DNA of 58,780 bases from a virus: the IMG/VR virus record IMGVR_UViG_3300008459_000049, positions 1 through 58,780 of that record. One strand, given 5' to 3'. Each line of letters opens with the position of its first letter. Within the stretch, counting starts at the first letter, position 1. Positions 39,200 through 46,701 of this stretch are shown here, piece by piece. The notes below the pieces were generated by a model, which saw only the letters and a program-made list of their open reading frames with translations, was not told the DNA's origin and made no database searches. The translations under genes were made by a program, and so were the position numbers.

Positions 39200-39739
39200 A
39201 TGAAAACTATAACACAAACTTGTAAAGAATGTAAAGAAATTTTTCAAGCTCAATTACGTGAAGTAAATAGGGGCAATGGAAAATATTGTTCCTTAAAATG
39301 TTCAAGAATTGGCGTTGCTAAAACTCACTTAGCGCGTACTGCTGAAATTAATAAACCTAATGTTGAATGTGCTCACTGCCATAAAATGTTTTATAAAAAG
39401 GTATCTAATAGAAACAAATCTAAGTCTGGATTGTATTTTTGTTGTAGAGAGCATAAAGATATCTCTCAAAGAATAGGAGGTATAAAAGAAATACAGCCGC
39501 CTCATTATTCTTTAGGTAAACATTGTTACCGCGATATTGCATTTCGTAATTATCAACATCAATGTGCAAAATGTTTTTACTCAAAAATTCCAGAAATTTT
39601 AGAAGTTCATCACGTTGATAGAAACAGAGAAAATAATTCTATTGAAAATTTAATAATTCTATGCTCTAGATGTCATGATGAAGAACATTTTTTAACTAAA
39701 ACTGGTAAATGGGGTCAGAAAGAAACATTTACCAGTTGA
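39200..39739 (+). CDS. HNH homing-type endonuclease
   Basis: One of two plus-strand genes in the window. Start chosen at the ATG at 39200 with AAAGG seven bases upstream; an earlier in-frame ATG overlaps the tRNA-like element. Two Cys pairs (CKEC, CAHCHKMF) precede the HNH core LEVHHVDRNRENNSIENLI followed by ILCSRCHDEEH. The coding end overlaps the antisense tRNA half at 39726-39750. Flanked by tRNA sequence on both sides, it looks like a mobile gene inserted in a tRNA locus. Confidence 0.85.
   Translation: MKTITQTCKECKEIFQAQLREVNRGNGKYCSLKCSRIGVAKTHLARTAEINKPNVECAHCHKMFYKKVSNRNKSKSGLYFCCREHKDISQRIGGIKEIQPPHYSLGKHCYRDIAFRNYQHQCAKCFYSKIPEILEVHHVDRNRENNSIENLIILCSRCHDEEHFLTKTGKWGQKETFTS
39701..39736. 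repeat. 11-bp inverted repeat at HNH 3' end
   Basis: ACTGGTAAATG at 39701 pairs with CATTTACCAGT at 39726; 14-base loop. It includes the D-arm of the tRNA fragment and the end of the HNH gene. Confidence 0.8.
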
Positions 39740-39750
39740 GCTATATCCCC
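39726..39750 (-). pseudogene. Orphan tRNA 5' half, tRNA-Ala-like
   Basis: Minus strand begins GGGGATATAGCTCAACTGGT, which matches the acceptor and D-arm start of tRNA-Ala genes. No matching acceptor 3' strand is found nearby: the adjacent cloverleaf at 39106 ends in ATGGTCC, not the required TATCCCC. The fragment overlaps the stop of the plus-strand HNH gene, so it appears truncated by the HNH insertion. Confidence reflects the fragment, not function. Confidence 0.55.
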
Positions 39751-39757
39751 ATATTTT

Positions 39758-39973
39758 TTATTTAGTCAAACATTGTACTGCAAATATATCTTCGTCTGGA
39801 TTTGCTGCAAGAACCTTACAGACATAATTGTTTATTATGTTCTTTTCTACGTATTCTACTTTTTTAGAGTTAGCATAAGCTGCTGATCCAGCTAGCAAAC
39901 AAGCAACTAAAATAACTACTGTCCATAACTTTTTTTTTGATTTTGGTTCTTGAGCCGTTTTATTTTTTACCAT
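39758..39973 (-). CDS. Small membrane protein (71 aa)
   Basis: A cytoplasmic basic start (MVKNKTAQEPKSKKK) is followed by one hydrophobic helix (LWTVVILVACLLAGSAAYA), then a soluble segment. The start codon and ribosome site AAGGAG are enclosed in a hairpin at 39971-40002 (nine-base-pair stem, SD in the loop), so initiation may be regulated. Confidence 0.65.
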   Translation of the reverse strand: MVKNKTAQEPKSKKKLWTVVILVACLLAGSAAYANSKKVEYVEKNIINNYVCKVLAANPDEDIFAVQCLTK

Positions 39974-40002
39974 GACTACTCTCCTTAAATTAAGTAGTCA
40001 TG
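39971..40002 (-). promoter_or_regulatory. Start-codon hairpin of the 71-aa gene
   Basis: CATGACTAC (39971) and GTAGTCATG (39994) form a perfect nine-bp stem with a 14-base loop containing AAGGAG. The start codon lies in the stem. The hairpin could gate translation, or allow coupling when ribosomes finish the previous gene at 40003. Confidence 0.6.
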
Positions 40003-40188
40003 TTAATTTGGTAAAGCAGGTAAATTTGGTAAATCAGGTAATTTGCTATTTTCTTGTTTTTGACAATTTTTTTCTACACCAACAACCCTCTGAGAGATAA
40101 TTTTATATGTTCCGTCTGGCTTGTATTCAACTTCATTGCAGACATTTAAACAATTTATTATTAAACAGATGATTGTTGTAGTTGGCAC
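40003..40188 (-). CDS. Hypothetical protein (61 aa), Pro-rich tail
   Basis: Uses a GTG at 40188 (the frame also runs upstream without a stop). Contains several cysteines near the N-terminus (TIICLIINCLNVC) and a proline-rich end (LPDLPNLPALPN). A secreted or lipoprotein-like character is possible but not proved. It begins 14 bases after the terminator at 40210, so it needs read-through or its own promoter. Confidence 0.45.
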   Translation of the reverse strand: MPTTTIICLIINCLNVCNEVEYKPDGTYKIISQRVVGVEKNCQKQENSKLPDLPNLPALPN

Positions 40189-40209
40189 TTCATTTCTTTC
40201 ACAAAAAAA

Positions 40210-40232
40210 ACACGTTTTTATTAGGAACGTGT
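40210..40232 (-). terminator. Intrinsic terminator after tRNA-Gly and structured element
   Basis: ACACGTT/AACGTGT seven-bp stem (40210-40216 with 40226-40232) followed on the minus strand by eight T. It lies on the left of the structured region at 40231-40295. Confidence 0.85.
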
Positions 40233-40295
40233 AAACCTACTGTTATCGTACGTCTAACAGCAAATATCATTATTTGGTAAATGACCAAGGTTAAC
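40231..40295 (-). ncRNA. Candidate structured RNA, three-hairpin closed element
   Basis: GTTAACCT at the 5' end pairs with AGGTTTAC (one mismatch) at the 3' end. Inside are hairpins TGGT/ACCA, AATA/TATT and CTGTTA/TAACAG. It lies between tRNA-Gly and a terminator and would be part of the same transcript. This pairing was found by inspection; it matches no named family. Confidence 0.4.
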
Positions 40296-40306
40296 GACAG
40301 ACCTTT

Positions 40307-40381
40307 TGGAGCGGGTGATCGGATTTGAACCGACAACAAACAGTTTGGAAAACTGTGACTCTACCGTTGAGCTACACCCGC
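40307..40381 (-). tRNA. tRNA-Gly(UCC)
   Basis: Complete cloverleaf: acceptor GCGGGTG/CACCCGC, D-arm GCTC...GAGT, anticodon arm ACAGT-TTTCCAA-ACTGT giving UCC, T arm GTCGG-TTCAAAT-CCGAT, and an encoded CCA end. The only canonical tRNA found in the window. Confidence 0.95.
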
Positions 40382-40387
40382 ATTTTA

Positions 40388-40633
40388 TTACTTAGCGTTT
40401 TTCCAAATTTCTTCTATTTCACGAAGAATTTGCTTATTAAATGAAACACTAGTTACAGTACCTGTACTGGTTGATACGTCAGTTGACGTTTCAGTTTGAT
40501 CTTCTACAACCACTTCGCTTCCTGTTTCTGTTGAAGTTTCAGTCATGGTTGTTTGATCAACAGTTGGATCGTTCACGCAACCAGCAAAAAACGCTAGAGC
40601 ACTTGCTACTGCAATTACAATTACACTTCTCAT
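40388..40633 (-). CDS. Phage lipoprotein (81 aa)
   Basis: Starts MRSVIVIAVASALAFFAGCV, a signal sequence ending in a lipobox-like cysteine (FAGC), then a Thr/Ser-rich stretch of TETSTETGSE-type repeats, and a short C-terminal helix. Length and layout match small phage outer-membrane lipoproteins, and an o-spanin role is one possible reading near lysis genes. It follows the tRNA by seven bases. Confidence 0.65.
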   Translation of the reverse strand: MRSVIVIAVASALAFFAGCVNDPTVDQTTMTETSTETGSEVVVEDQTETSTDVSTSTGTVTSVSFNKQILREIEEIWKNAK

Positions 40634-40651
40634 TACATTTATCCTTTGTCG

Positions 40652-40840
40652 TTATTCGACAGCTATAATGTCCTCAGTTTTCATAAGGACTTTTAGTACG
40701 TCATCCAATGACGGCGAGGATGTTTCTTCTACAGACACGGTTGATTCACAATAATTTATCTCTTCGTTTTGATCGCTGTTATTGAAGTTACTAACACAAG
40801 CCGTACAAATTACTGACAATACAAAAATAATATTTTTCAT
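40652..40840 (-). CDS. Phage lipoprotein (62 aa)
   Basis: Starts MKNIIFVLSVICTACVSNFN with a signal peptide and lipobox-like ICTAC; then an acidic tail. A second small lipoprotein next to that at 40388, before the ClpP-like gene. Both may be membrane-anchored partners in lysis or superinfection control; inferred. Confidence 0.6.
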   Translation of the reverse strand: MKNIIFVLSVICTACVSNFNNSDQNEEINYCESTVSVEETSSPSLDDVLKVLMKTEDIIAVE

Positions 40841-40843
40841 AGT

Positions 40844-41446
40844 TTACTCGATAATTTTATCTACAAGACCATACTTCAAACAAGTTTTTGAATCTAGATA
40901 TATATCTCGTTTTAAAATTTCTTTCAAAATATTTTTTGGAATTTTTGTATATTTTGTATAAATTTCATTTATTGCATCCATCATAATATTACAATTATGC
41001 ATATCATCTTTCATTTCTTCAAACTTACCCCACATACCACCAGACAATTGATGAATTAGCATAAAAGAATGTTTTGTTATAAACCTTTGTTTAGCAACAA
41101 CACTCATTAGTGTAGCTGCACTTGCAGCTGAACCTTCTACTATTGAATAGACTGGAAATTGTTCTTTGCTTAAGAGATCAAGTGTTGCAAAACAATCAAG
41201 TAGACTACCGCCATTACTATTAATATGTAAATTAATATTTGGATTAAAGTCTGGATAATTATATCCGCATTTGATTACTTGAAATTCTGATCTAAGTGAA
41301 TGAATTTTTTTATTTAAATCTAAAATAGATTTTTTAGAAACTGATGTGTAAAAAAAGATATCATTACTGTTTTCTTCTAGATCATTTGATTCGTCACTTT
41401 CTTCGTCTAATTTAATTGGTTGCACATTTAATTGAAATTTATTCAT
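40844..41446 (-). CDS. ClpP-like serine protease
   Basis: 200 residues. The nucleophile-containing motif is VEGSAASAATLMSV (residue ~105), the His motif HSFMLIHQLSGG and the Asp region KYGLVDKIIE follow in ClpP order. N-terminus is longer than usual. ClpP-fold proteases usually need an ATPase partner; none is visible here, so it may use host ClpA/X or act alone, for example on the head or host proteins. The role is not established. Confidence 0.85.
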   Translation of the reverse strand: MNKFQLNVQPIKLDEESDESNDLEENSNDIFFYTSVSKKSILDLNKKIHSLRSEFQVIKCGYNYPDFNPNINLHINSNGGSLLDCFATLDLLSKEQFPVYSIVEGSAASAATLMSVVAKQRFITKHSFMLIHQLSGGMWGKFEEMKDDMHNCNIMMDAINEIYTKYTKIPKNILKEILKRDIYLDSKTCLKYGLVDKIIE

Positions 41447-41455
41447 GTGTCACCA

Positions 41456-41689
41456 TTATTTCTTAGTTTTCTTTGAATTAGTTTTTTGTTTTTCTTTTGG
41501 TGAATCATCAGCTACAACTAGCCTACTTTTTACAACATACAGCGTGCCACCGGCACCGCAACGCTTAACTTTGACTTGTAGAGTACCAGAAGAATCACCC
41601 AGCAGCAAGGCTTTTTTTAGGGAGGATGCCTCTTCGTAAGAAGAAAAATAACGTTCGTTTTTCCATGGATTACCAGTTAGTTGGTGCAT
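41456..41689 (-). CDS. Hypothetical protein (77 aa)
   Basis: Begins MHQLTGNPWKNERYFSSYEE and ends in a Lys-rich tail (KQKTNSKKTKK). A short beta-like core (GTLQVKVKRCGAGGTLYVVK) is visible. Has its own promoter at 41717. No family recognised. Confidence 0.65.
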   Translation of the reverse strand: MHQLTGNPWKNERYFSSYEEASSLKKALLLGDSSGTLQVKVKRCGAGGTLYVVKSRLVVADDSPKEKQKTNSKKTKK

Positions 41690-41716
41690 GTTGTCTCCTT
41701 TGACGCTCTAGAAACA

Positions 41717-41745
41717 TTTATACATCAAATTTTATTCTTTGTCAA
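41717..41745 (-). promoter_or_regulatory. Sigma70 promoter (TTGACA-17-TATAAA)
   Basis: Minus strand TTGACA, 17 bases, TATAAA; drives the 77-residue gene and probably ClpP. It overlaps the end of the 72-residue gene, so it is embedded in the upstream coding region. Confidence 0.8.
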
Positions 41746-41950
41746 GCTCAATATTTTCTGTTGGCTCTGTTTGACATATACAATAATTTCTAGAAAGCTC
41801 TTCAACTAATTTCCTAGGATAACATTTTTGCCTACAATCTGTTAAATGTTGCTGTATTTTATCTGAGTCTTTTTTAATTATAAAAGCTATTCCAGTAAAA
41901 ACTAGAATAGCTAATAATATAACAATTGTATTTTTTATTCGGTCACTCAT
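41732..41950 (-). CDS. Small membrane protein (72 aa)
   Basis: MSDRIKNTIVILLAILVFTG contains one transmembrane helix at residues ~7-24, followed by a soluble tail with several cysteines (CRQKCYP, CICQ). A holin or signal-anchor role is possible beside lysins, but not shown. Its start is 17 bases from a TATAAATAG element at 41967. Confidence 0.62.
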   Translation of the reverse strand: MSDRIKNTIVILLAILVFTGIAFIIKKDSDKIQQHLTDCRQKCYPRKLVEELSRNYCICQTEPTENIELDKE

Positions 41951-42007
41951 GCCCTTTCCACCTCAATATAAATAGTCAGATTAGCGAAAAGGAACAGAGC
42001 AAGAAAA

Positions 42008-42595
42008 TTAAGCAACCGGAAGTGATTGTTCTAATAATTTTTTAGCAACTTCAGAATATGCCATACGTTGTTCTAAGTGTAGTTTTGCTTCGCCATTAAC
42101 TCGACGTGTTATTTCACTTAAATTCCAAGCGTCAGCTAGAGGTAACAGTCCACGGTCTTTAAAATATTGACAAGCAACTTTAACTGCTACTTCTGGTGTA
42201 GCTGCTAGTTCTGGGTTGGCTATTAAATCAATTCCAAGTTTTTTACTATAATCTGCATAATTTGCACGACCAGTTAATTGTAAAATTCCACGTCCAATAA
42301 ATTTTGGACCATCACCTTTTTGGTTATTTCCTAAATTTTTTCTACCTTCATATAGTGTTCCAGTAGGTTCATTTGGATCTTTTACATTTCTTTTATTCCA
42401 TTTACTTGGTAATTCTACATCATATTTTAATTCACCAGATTCAACTGCTACTTGTCCAAGAAAAGCAGCCATTCTTTTTGGTGTATCAATAGAATATTGT
42501 GGCCATACTTCATTAAATGCTTTAGTATAAAGTTTAATTTTATCTGGTTTGCAGTTTTTAAATATTTTTTTTAATTGTTCTTCTGTTATAAGCAT
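42008..42595 (-). CDS. GH19 endolysin (chitinase-like)
   Basis: 195 residues, GH19 fold: AAFLGQVAVESGELKYDVEL gives the first catalytic Glu region, then GDGPKFIGRGILQLTGRANY and ADAWNLSEITRRVNG. GH19 enzymes cleave peptidoglycan glycan chains, and phage versions act as endolysins. It is a paralogue of the C-terminal domain of the next gene. No signal peptide; export would need a holin, or it works from outside. Confidence 0.9.
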   Translation of the reverse strand: MLITEEQLKKIFKNCKPDKIKLYTKAFNEVWPQYSIDTPKRMAAFLGQVAVESGELKYDVELPSKWNKRNVKDPNEPTGTLYEGRKNLGNNQKGDGPKFIGRGILQLTGRANYADYSKKLGIDLIANPELAATPEVAVKVACQYFKDRGLLPLADAWNLSEITRRVNGEAKLHLEQRMAYSEVAKKLLEQSLPVA

Positions 42596-42603
42596 TTTTT
42601 CTC

Positions 42604-44499
42604 CTATACTCCCGTTGCACCAGTAAGTATGCTTTTTGCTAAATTAGATAATTCTATTCTTTCCTTCAATGCACGTTCTCCACCATTAATTGCTATTGAT
42701 ATAGAAACTATATCCCAATTATCTGCGTATGTTAGCATTTTTTGAGATCTTCCGTTGAGTCCCCAAACTTCACACGAAGCAAGAATTGAAACTCTTAAAT
42801 CACTTGCTACTAGATCTGGGTTAGTTACTATGTCTATGTTTTTATCAATTTTTTGCAAAAGATTATTTACTTTTGTATAATTATCCCTTCCAGTTATTTG
42901 AAGTAATCCTCTGCCTTTATATTTAGGGCCATCACCAGGTTCTGTATTTCCTAGTCCTTTTTCTCTACCTTCATATAAAGTTCCAACTGGTTCGCTTGGG
43001 TCATTTATATTTTTTTTATTATATTTACTTGGCAACTCTGTAAGATATTTAAATCTAGATTCTGCGCCAGCTTGTCCTATAAACGCTGCAACCCTAAATG
43101 GGGTATTTATACCATATAGTGGTAAAATTGCATTTAAAGACTCAGTATAAAAACTTATTGTTTGTGAAGATAATTCTGGAAACATTTTTTTAAATTGTTT
43201 TTCTGTTATTAATTTATTATTGTTTGCTGACGCTGATTTAAATATCGCATCAATACCAGCTCCCAAAAAAGCTCTAGCAGTATTAACCGCACCAACAACA
43301 CCAGAAAGAGTCTGGCTCATAGGATTAGCTTGTTGACCAACAACATTTAAAATTCTTCCACCAGTAAAATTTGATAAGTTTTCAAAAGTAACTTCTACTA
43401 TTGCTCCTACTTGTATATCTTGAAAAGCTGGAAACAATGGATCATATACAAAATCTGGATATATGTCTATTATTTTTACATCATTTTCATTAGTATCAAA
43501 ACTTGAAGGTATTGGAAGTGTTAAATGAACTTCTGGTATTCTAACTTTACATTTAATAACATCGTTACCTAATAACCTTCCAAGAAAAGATACTGAGTCT
43601 GTGCTTTCTTTATCGGCAGTAATTTTTTGCACCCTTAATACTTGTCCTTTAAAATTATCTATACCTTCTAATGTATTATTTTTATATAATATATTTTGAG
43701 CTGCGTATGCAATAACTCCATTAATTGTTGTTGTTTTTCTATCTAATGTTGGCCCTAATTTATCTATAGATGAATAATTTTGTCTTCTTTCAAAATCACC
43801 AATAGGTATTGGTTTAGGAGGTATAATTGGAACAGAAGAAATAGGTGGATTTCCAAACTGAGGCTGTACGCCAGGACTTATCACTGATGTAGCTTGAATT
43901 GTATTTTTTTTTGGATCATCAACTGGTTTAGCAATTTCCGCTTCAAATAATTGTAAAAATTTTGCTGGTGCTTCAATGTGAATCCAATCAGTTAATTCAG
44001 CTTTTCCTCCTTTTTCAATAACTTGCTTTCCGAAGACTGGTTGGTTTTCGCCTAATTTTTTATTTTTTCCTCCCCATTGTGAGGGATTATATGTCATTCT
44101 TATTCTTGATGCTACACTTTCAAAACGTTCAAGATTAGGATGTACAGATGGATCAATTAAACCAATATATGAATATTCGTCTGATATTTCATCTCTTATA
44201 TCTTGTCCTCCTCCTGAAAAACCAAGGACTTTTATATCGGATATTTCTATATTATATTGTTTTGCTGTATTTTGTCCTATAGAGATACATTCCTTAATTG
44301 AAGGAGTCATTCCATGATTTTTATAAATTATTATAACTTTTTGTTTTAAAGAAGCTGGTGTGAATTTTTCCATTCCAACTTTATCAGCGTTAGCGACAGA
44401 AGTGACACCACTAACAAAAATAACAAGTGGTATTTTTGAAAATGTATTTTCTGGAAATGTAATTATTACATTATTTTTTATTTCTTTTTTAAATGCCAT
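42604..44499 (-). CDS. Modular lysin: serine-hydrolase-like, OB-fold-like and GH19 domains
   Basis: 631 residues in three parts. Residues 1-190 look like an alpha/beta-hydrolase with the nucleophile elbow GFSGGG and a later HIEAPAKFLQ; substrate unknown. Residues ~240-400 match the OB-like domain of the M15 protein at 21929 (LGPTLDRKTTTINGVIAY, KVRIPEVHLTLPIP, VGAIVEVTFENL). Residues ~430-631 are a GH19 domain with FIGQAGAESRFKYLTELPSK and YKGRGLLQITGRDNY. It sits next to the lone GH19 lysin. A virion-associated lysin is likely. Confidence 0.82.
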   Translation of the reverse strand: MAFKKEIKNNVIITFPENTFSKIPLVIFVSGVTSVANADKVGMEKFTPASLKQKVIIIYKNHGMTPSIKECISIGQNTAKQYNIEISDIKVLGFSGGGQDIRDEISDEYSYIGLIDPSVHPNLERFESVASRIRMTYNPSQWGGKNKKLGENQPVFGKQVIEKGGKAELTDWIHIEAPAKFLQLFEAEIAKPVDDPKKNTIQATSVISPGVQPQFGNPPISSVPIIPPKPIPIGDFERRQNYSSIDKLGPTLDRKTTTINGVIAYAAQNILYKNNTLEGIDNFKGQVLRVQKITADKESTDSVSFLGRLLGNDVIKCKVRIPEVHLTLPIPSSFDTNENDVKIIDIYPDFVYDPLFPAFQDIQVGAIVEVTFENLSNFTGGRILNVVGQQANPMSQTLSGVVGAVNTARAFLGAGIDAIFKSASANNNKLITEKQFKKMFPELSSQTISFYTESLNAILPLYGINTPFRVAAFIGQAGAESRFKYLTELPSKYNKKNINDPSEPVGTLYEGREKGLGNTEPGDGPKYKGRGLLQITGRDNYTKVNNLLQKIDKNIDIVTNPDLVASDLRVSILASCEVWGLNGRSQKMLTYADNWDIVSISIAINGGERALKERIELSNLAKSILTGATGV

Positions 44500-44851
44500 C
44501 TTCTTGTTTTTTACTTATAAGATTTTCTACTGTTTTATATTTTCTTGATAAAATAAAAGCTCTTGACATATCAATTCCAAGAAATCTACTAAGCTCTCCT
44601 TGGTCTTCTGATATAGATACTCCAAATTTTAGTACTGATTCTTTAATAATATTGTCTAACATTCTCCAAATGGGAAACCCAGAAACAACTGTTCCAAGGG
44701 ATCTATATGCAACTTCTAATTTAAGAGCAATAATATCTTCTAATGATATTTGACCTAATAATAGTTCAAAATAATCATTACTTTTATTTTCTTCTCTTAA
44801 TTTTTTAGAGATAGAATATGGTTTAAATTTTTTATATTTTCTTCGTGTCAT
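44489..44851 (-). CDS. Hypothetical protein (120 aa)
   Basis: Begins MTRRKYKKFKPYSISKKLRE and includes a helical region EDIIALKLEVAYRSLGTVVS. Basic N-terminus, no known motif. Overlaps the start of the lysin gene by 11 bases. Confidence 0.62.
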   Translation of the reverse strand: MTRRKYKKFKPYSISKKLREENKSNDYFELLLGQISLEDIIALKLEVAYRSLGTVVSGFPIWRMLDNIIKESVLKFGVSISEDQGELSRFLGIDMSRAFILSRKYKTVENLISKKQEDGI

Positions 44852-45119
44852 TATAGATTCCTAGTAGTGCATACCCAGCAATATCTTTCCAAGGGCTTTC
44901 TCCAAAGGCATCTTTTTTTGTAGCTATACGAAATAATTTATCAATTACTCTAATAATAGCAAGAGCGTCCGTATACTGTTCTGGTTTAATACCTTCAGGA
45001 TATAGGACGCTCAAGATTTTATGACATTCTGAAAAAGAATTGCCATATGCAGCATTTTTTTCGTCTACTAATTTACCAATTTCTTTAGCTAATTTTTCAT
45101 ATTTGTTTGAATTTTCCAT
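44832..45119 (-). CDS. DUF1599/MazG-like nucleotide-associated protein (95 aa)
   Basis: LVDEKNAAYGNSFSECHKIL, then ALAIIRVIDKLFRIATKKDA and ESPWKDIAGYALLGIYN, match the spacing of the phage nucleotide-modification domain 1 (DUF1599) with a conserved acidic/Lys pattern. These proteins resemble MazG pyrophosphohydrolases and are thought to act on nucleotides. Overlaps the next gene by 20 bases. Confidence 0.7.
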   Translation of the reverse strand: MENSNKYEKLAKEIGKLVDEKNAAYGNSFSECHKILSVLYPEGIKPEQYTDALAIIRVIDKLFRIATKKDAFGESPWKDIAGYALLGIYNDTKKI

Positions 45120-45149
45120 GGTCAGACTATAGCATGGACTCTATATTTT

Positions 45150-45398
45150 TTAAACCTGCTTCTTTTTTTTACTGGCCTTAACTTCGTCTTGAACTTCTTG
45201 TACTGTGTCTTCAACTACATCTTCTTGTTTTTGTTCTACAGTTTCTTCTTTTATTACTATTGGTTCTTCTTTTACTATTAACTTTTTTTGAACTTCTTGC
45301 TTTACTTCTACTGGTTTTTCAGTAACTGCTACTGGTTCGGCAATTAGTTTATTAAGCATTTCTATTCTTGCAAATTTTTTACGTTTATGAGCGTTCAT
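45150..45398 (-). CDS. Acidic low-complexity protein (82 aa)
   Basis: Sequence is largely Glu/Lys/Val (EPVAVTEKPVEVKQEV..., VEDTVQEVQDEV) and disordered. Begins MNAHKRKKFARIEMLN. No function recognised; it could be a scaffold-type or head-internal protein, by position only. Confidence 0.6.
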   Translation of the reverse strand: MNAHKRKKFARIEMLNKLIAEPVAVTEKPVEVKQEVQKKLIVKEEPIVIKEETVEQKQEDVVEDTVQEVQDEVKASKKKKQV

Positions 45399-45417
45399 AT
45401 GATATTCCTTTCTTATT

Positions 45418-46311
45418 TTATAATTCCGGAGCTGGTTCTTCTAATGAGCCTTCTTCGCCACCAGCAGTTGGTTCTTCAGCTGGAACCCCAGCTGCTGCTT
45501 CTCCGGAAGAAGCATTTAATTCGCCTTCTTTTCTGCTCTTTTCATCTTCGTATTCGGCAGTTGTTGGCTCAGGAACAGAAATTTGAAGTTCGTCTTCAAA
45601 CTTGTCAAAATATAATTTAAGGTTCGTTATAAGATAATCGTAAAATAAATTACGGTCTTCTTCGTTGGCTAATAATGAATATGCTTCACGAATTTGTTTT
45701 TCTACACGTTTAAATGATTGTAGAGCAATATTACGACCAGTTTCATCTTCGCCTTCAATTGGTACGAATTTTTCTTCTGGCTTTTCTGATTTTACTTCTT
45801 TCTCTTTTGATACTTCTTCTTTTTCTTTACGATCAGCTTTAAGAGGGATAAATTGTGGATCTTTCTCGGCATCACTAATTTTTACATTTACGCCTTCTTC
45901 ATCTCCTTCCTCTTTTAATTCAACTGGAGCGGAAGTTGGTTCTTCGGCAGATTGCTGTTCTGGCTTACCAGCAAAACCACCGGCTTTAAACATAAGAGCA
46001 ACAGGAGAAAGTAAGTTTTGAACGCTTTTTATAATATGCGCCCTAAATGATTTTCTTTGTTGGACATCAGTTCCTAATTTTTTATAATATGATTTTAATA
46101 TAGGAACAACTGTTTCTAATAGATCAGCAAGGACGTTGATGCCGGTAGACTCATGAGAAATAACATCATCAGATTCTTTAATAATTTGACGAATCATTTT
46201 TCTTAGTTTATATTCATTTAAAAAATTTTCTTTTAATTCTTGTTTTTGTTTTTTCTTTTCTAATCTAAGAAAATTTTTTATGTGTTCTCTTAATAAATTA
46301 ATTTCGTTCAT
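45418..46311 (-). CDS. Putative virion-internal protein (297 aa)
   Basis: N-terminal helix rich in Lys/Glu (LREHIKNFLRLEKKKQKQEL), middle helical domain (GINVLADLLETVVPILKSYY), then an acidic disordered stretch, and a C-terminal helix with LFYDYLITNLKLYFDKFEDE. The acid-rich C-terminus ends in EEPAPEL. Resembles scaffold or internal head proteins in composition. The assignment is by composition and position only. Confidence 0.55.
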   Translation of the reverse strand: MNEINLLREHIKNFLRLEKKKQKQELKENFLNEYKLRKMIRQIIKESDDVISHESTGINVLADLLETVVPILKSYYKKLGTDVQQRKSFRAHIIKSVQNLLSPVALMFKAGGFAGKPEQQSAEEPTSAPVELKEEGDEEGVNVKISDAEKDPQFIPLKADRKEKEEVSKEKEVKSEKPEEKFVPIEGEDETGRNIALQSFKRVEKQIREAYSLLANEEDRNLFYDYLITNLKLYFDKFEDELQISVPEPTTAEYEDEKSRKEGELNASSGEAAAGVPAEEPTAGGEEGSLEEPAPEL

Positions 46312-46565
46312 TTTTTTTCCTCTTGTTTTTTCTTAATTAGTGGTCCACTATATCCAACGGCACTAGCTGCTACACTCATCTCTTCTAGTTCTTCTTCTTT
46401 TACATGTTTAAAATATTGTACTTGTTTCTCTCGTTTTTTTGCACCGCTTCTGCTGCGGTAACATCCTAAATTTCTACCGCTTTTAGCGACCAGACAAAAT
46501 TTATTACCACGTTTTTTTATTGTTTCTTGTAATATTTCTGTTATAATATTATCTATGCTGTTCAT
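46308..46565 (-). CDS. Small basic phage protein (85 aa)
   Basis: MNSIDNIITEILQETIKKRG precedes a compact basic segment, NKFCLVAKSGRNLGCYRSRS followed by GAKKREKQVQYFKH. The C-terminus is MSVAASAVGYSGPLIKKKQ. Similar segments occur in phage structural proteins, but no name can be given. It overlaps both neighbours by four bases. Confidence 0.58.
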   Translation of the reverse strand: MNSIDNIITEILQETIKKRGNKFCLVAKSGRNLGCYRSRSGAKKREKQVQYFKHVKEEELEEMSVAASAVGYSGPLIKKKQEEKK

Positions 46566-46696
46566 TTTTTTGTATCAACATATACCGTATAAGGTTTATT
46601 AGATGGAATAGACAACGGACCAGGAATAGTTACAATTTTTATTTTATTGTTTACTGTGGTGGATTGATTAGTATCAACTATAAATTCTCTTGGCAT
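46562..46696 (-). CDS. Small hypothetical protein (44 aa)
   Basis: ATG at 46696, protein MPREFIVDTNQSTTVNNKIK ... PYTVYVDTKK. The stop overlaps the next ATG (ATGA). Short beta-type protein; real by position and codon use, function unknown. Confidence 0.5.
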   Translation of the reverse strand: MPREFIVDTNQSTTVNNKIKIVTIPGPLSIPSNKPYTVYVDTKK

Positions 46697-46701
46697 TTAC
46701 T

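Noticed and set aside
39106-39750. Split tRNA or group I intron spanning the HNH gene
   Set aside because: The 5' half GGGGATA cannot pair with the ATGGTCC acceptor of the cloverleaf, and no intron core (P3-P7) is visible, so it is not a spliced tRNA.
39711-39750. Possible tmRNA
   Set aside because: The GGGG...CCCC pairing is only part of a tRNA half and there is no tag reading frame.
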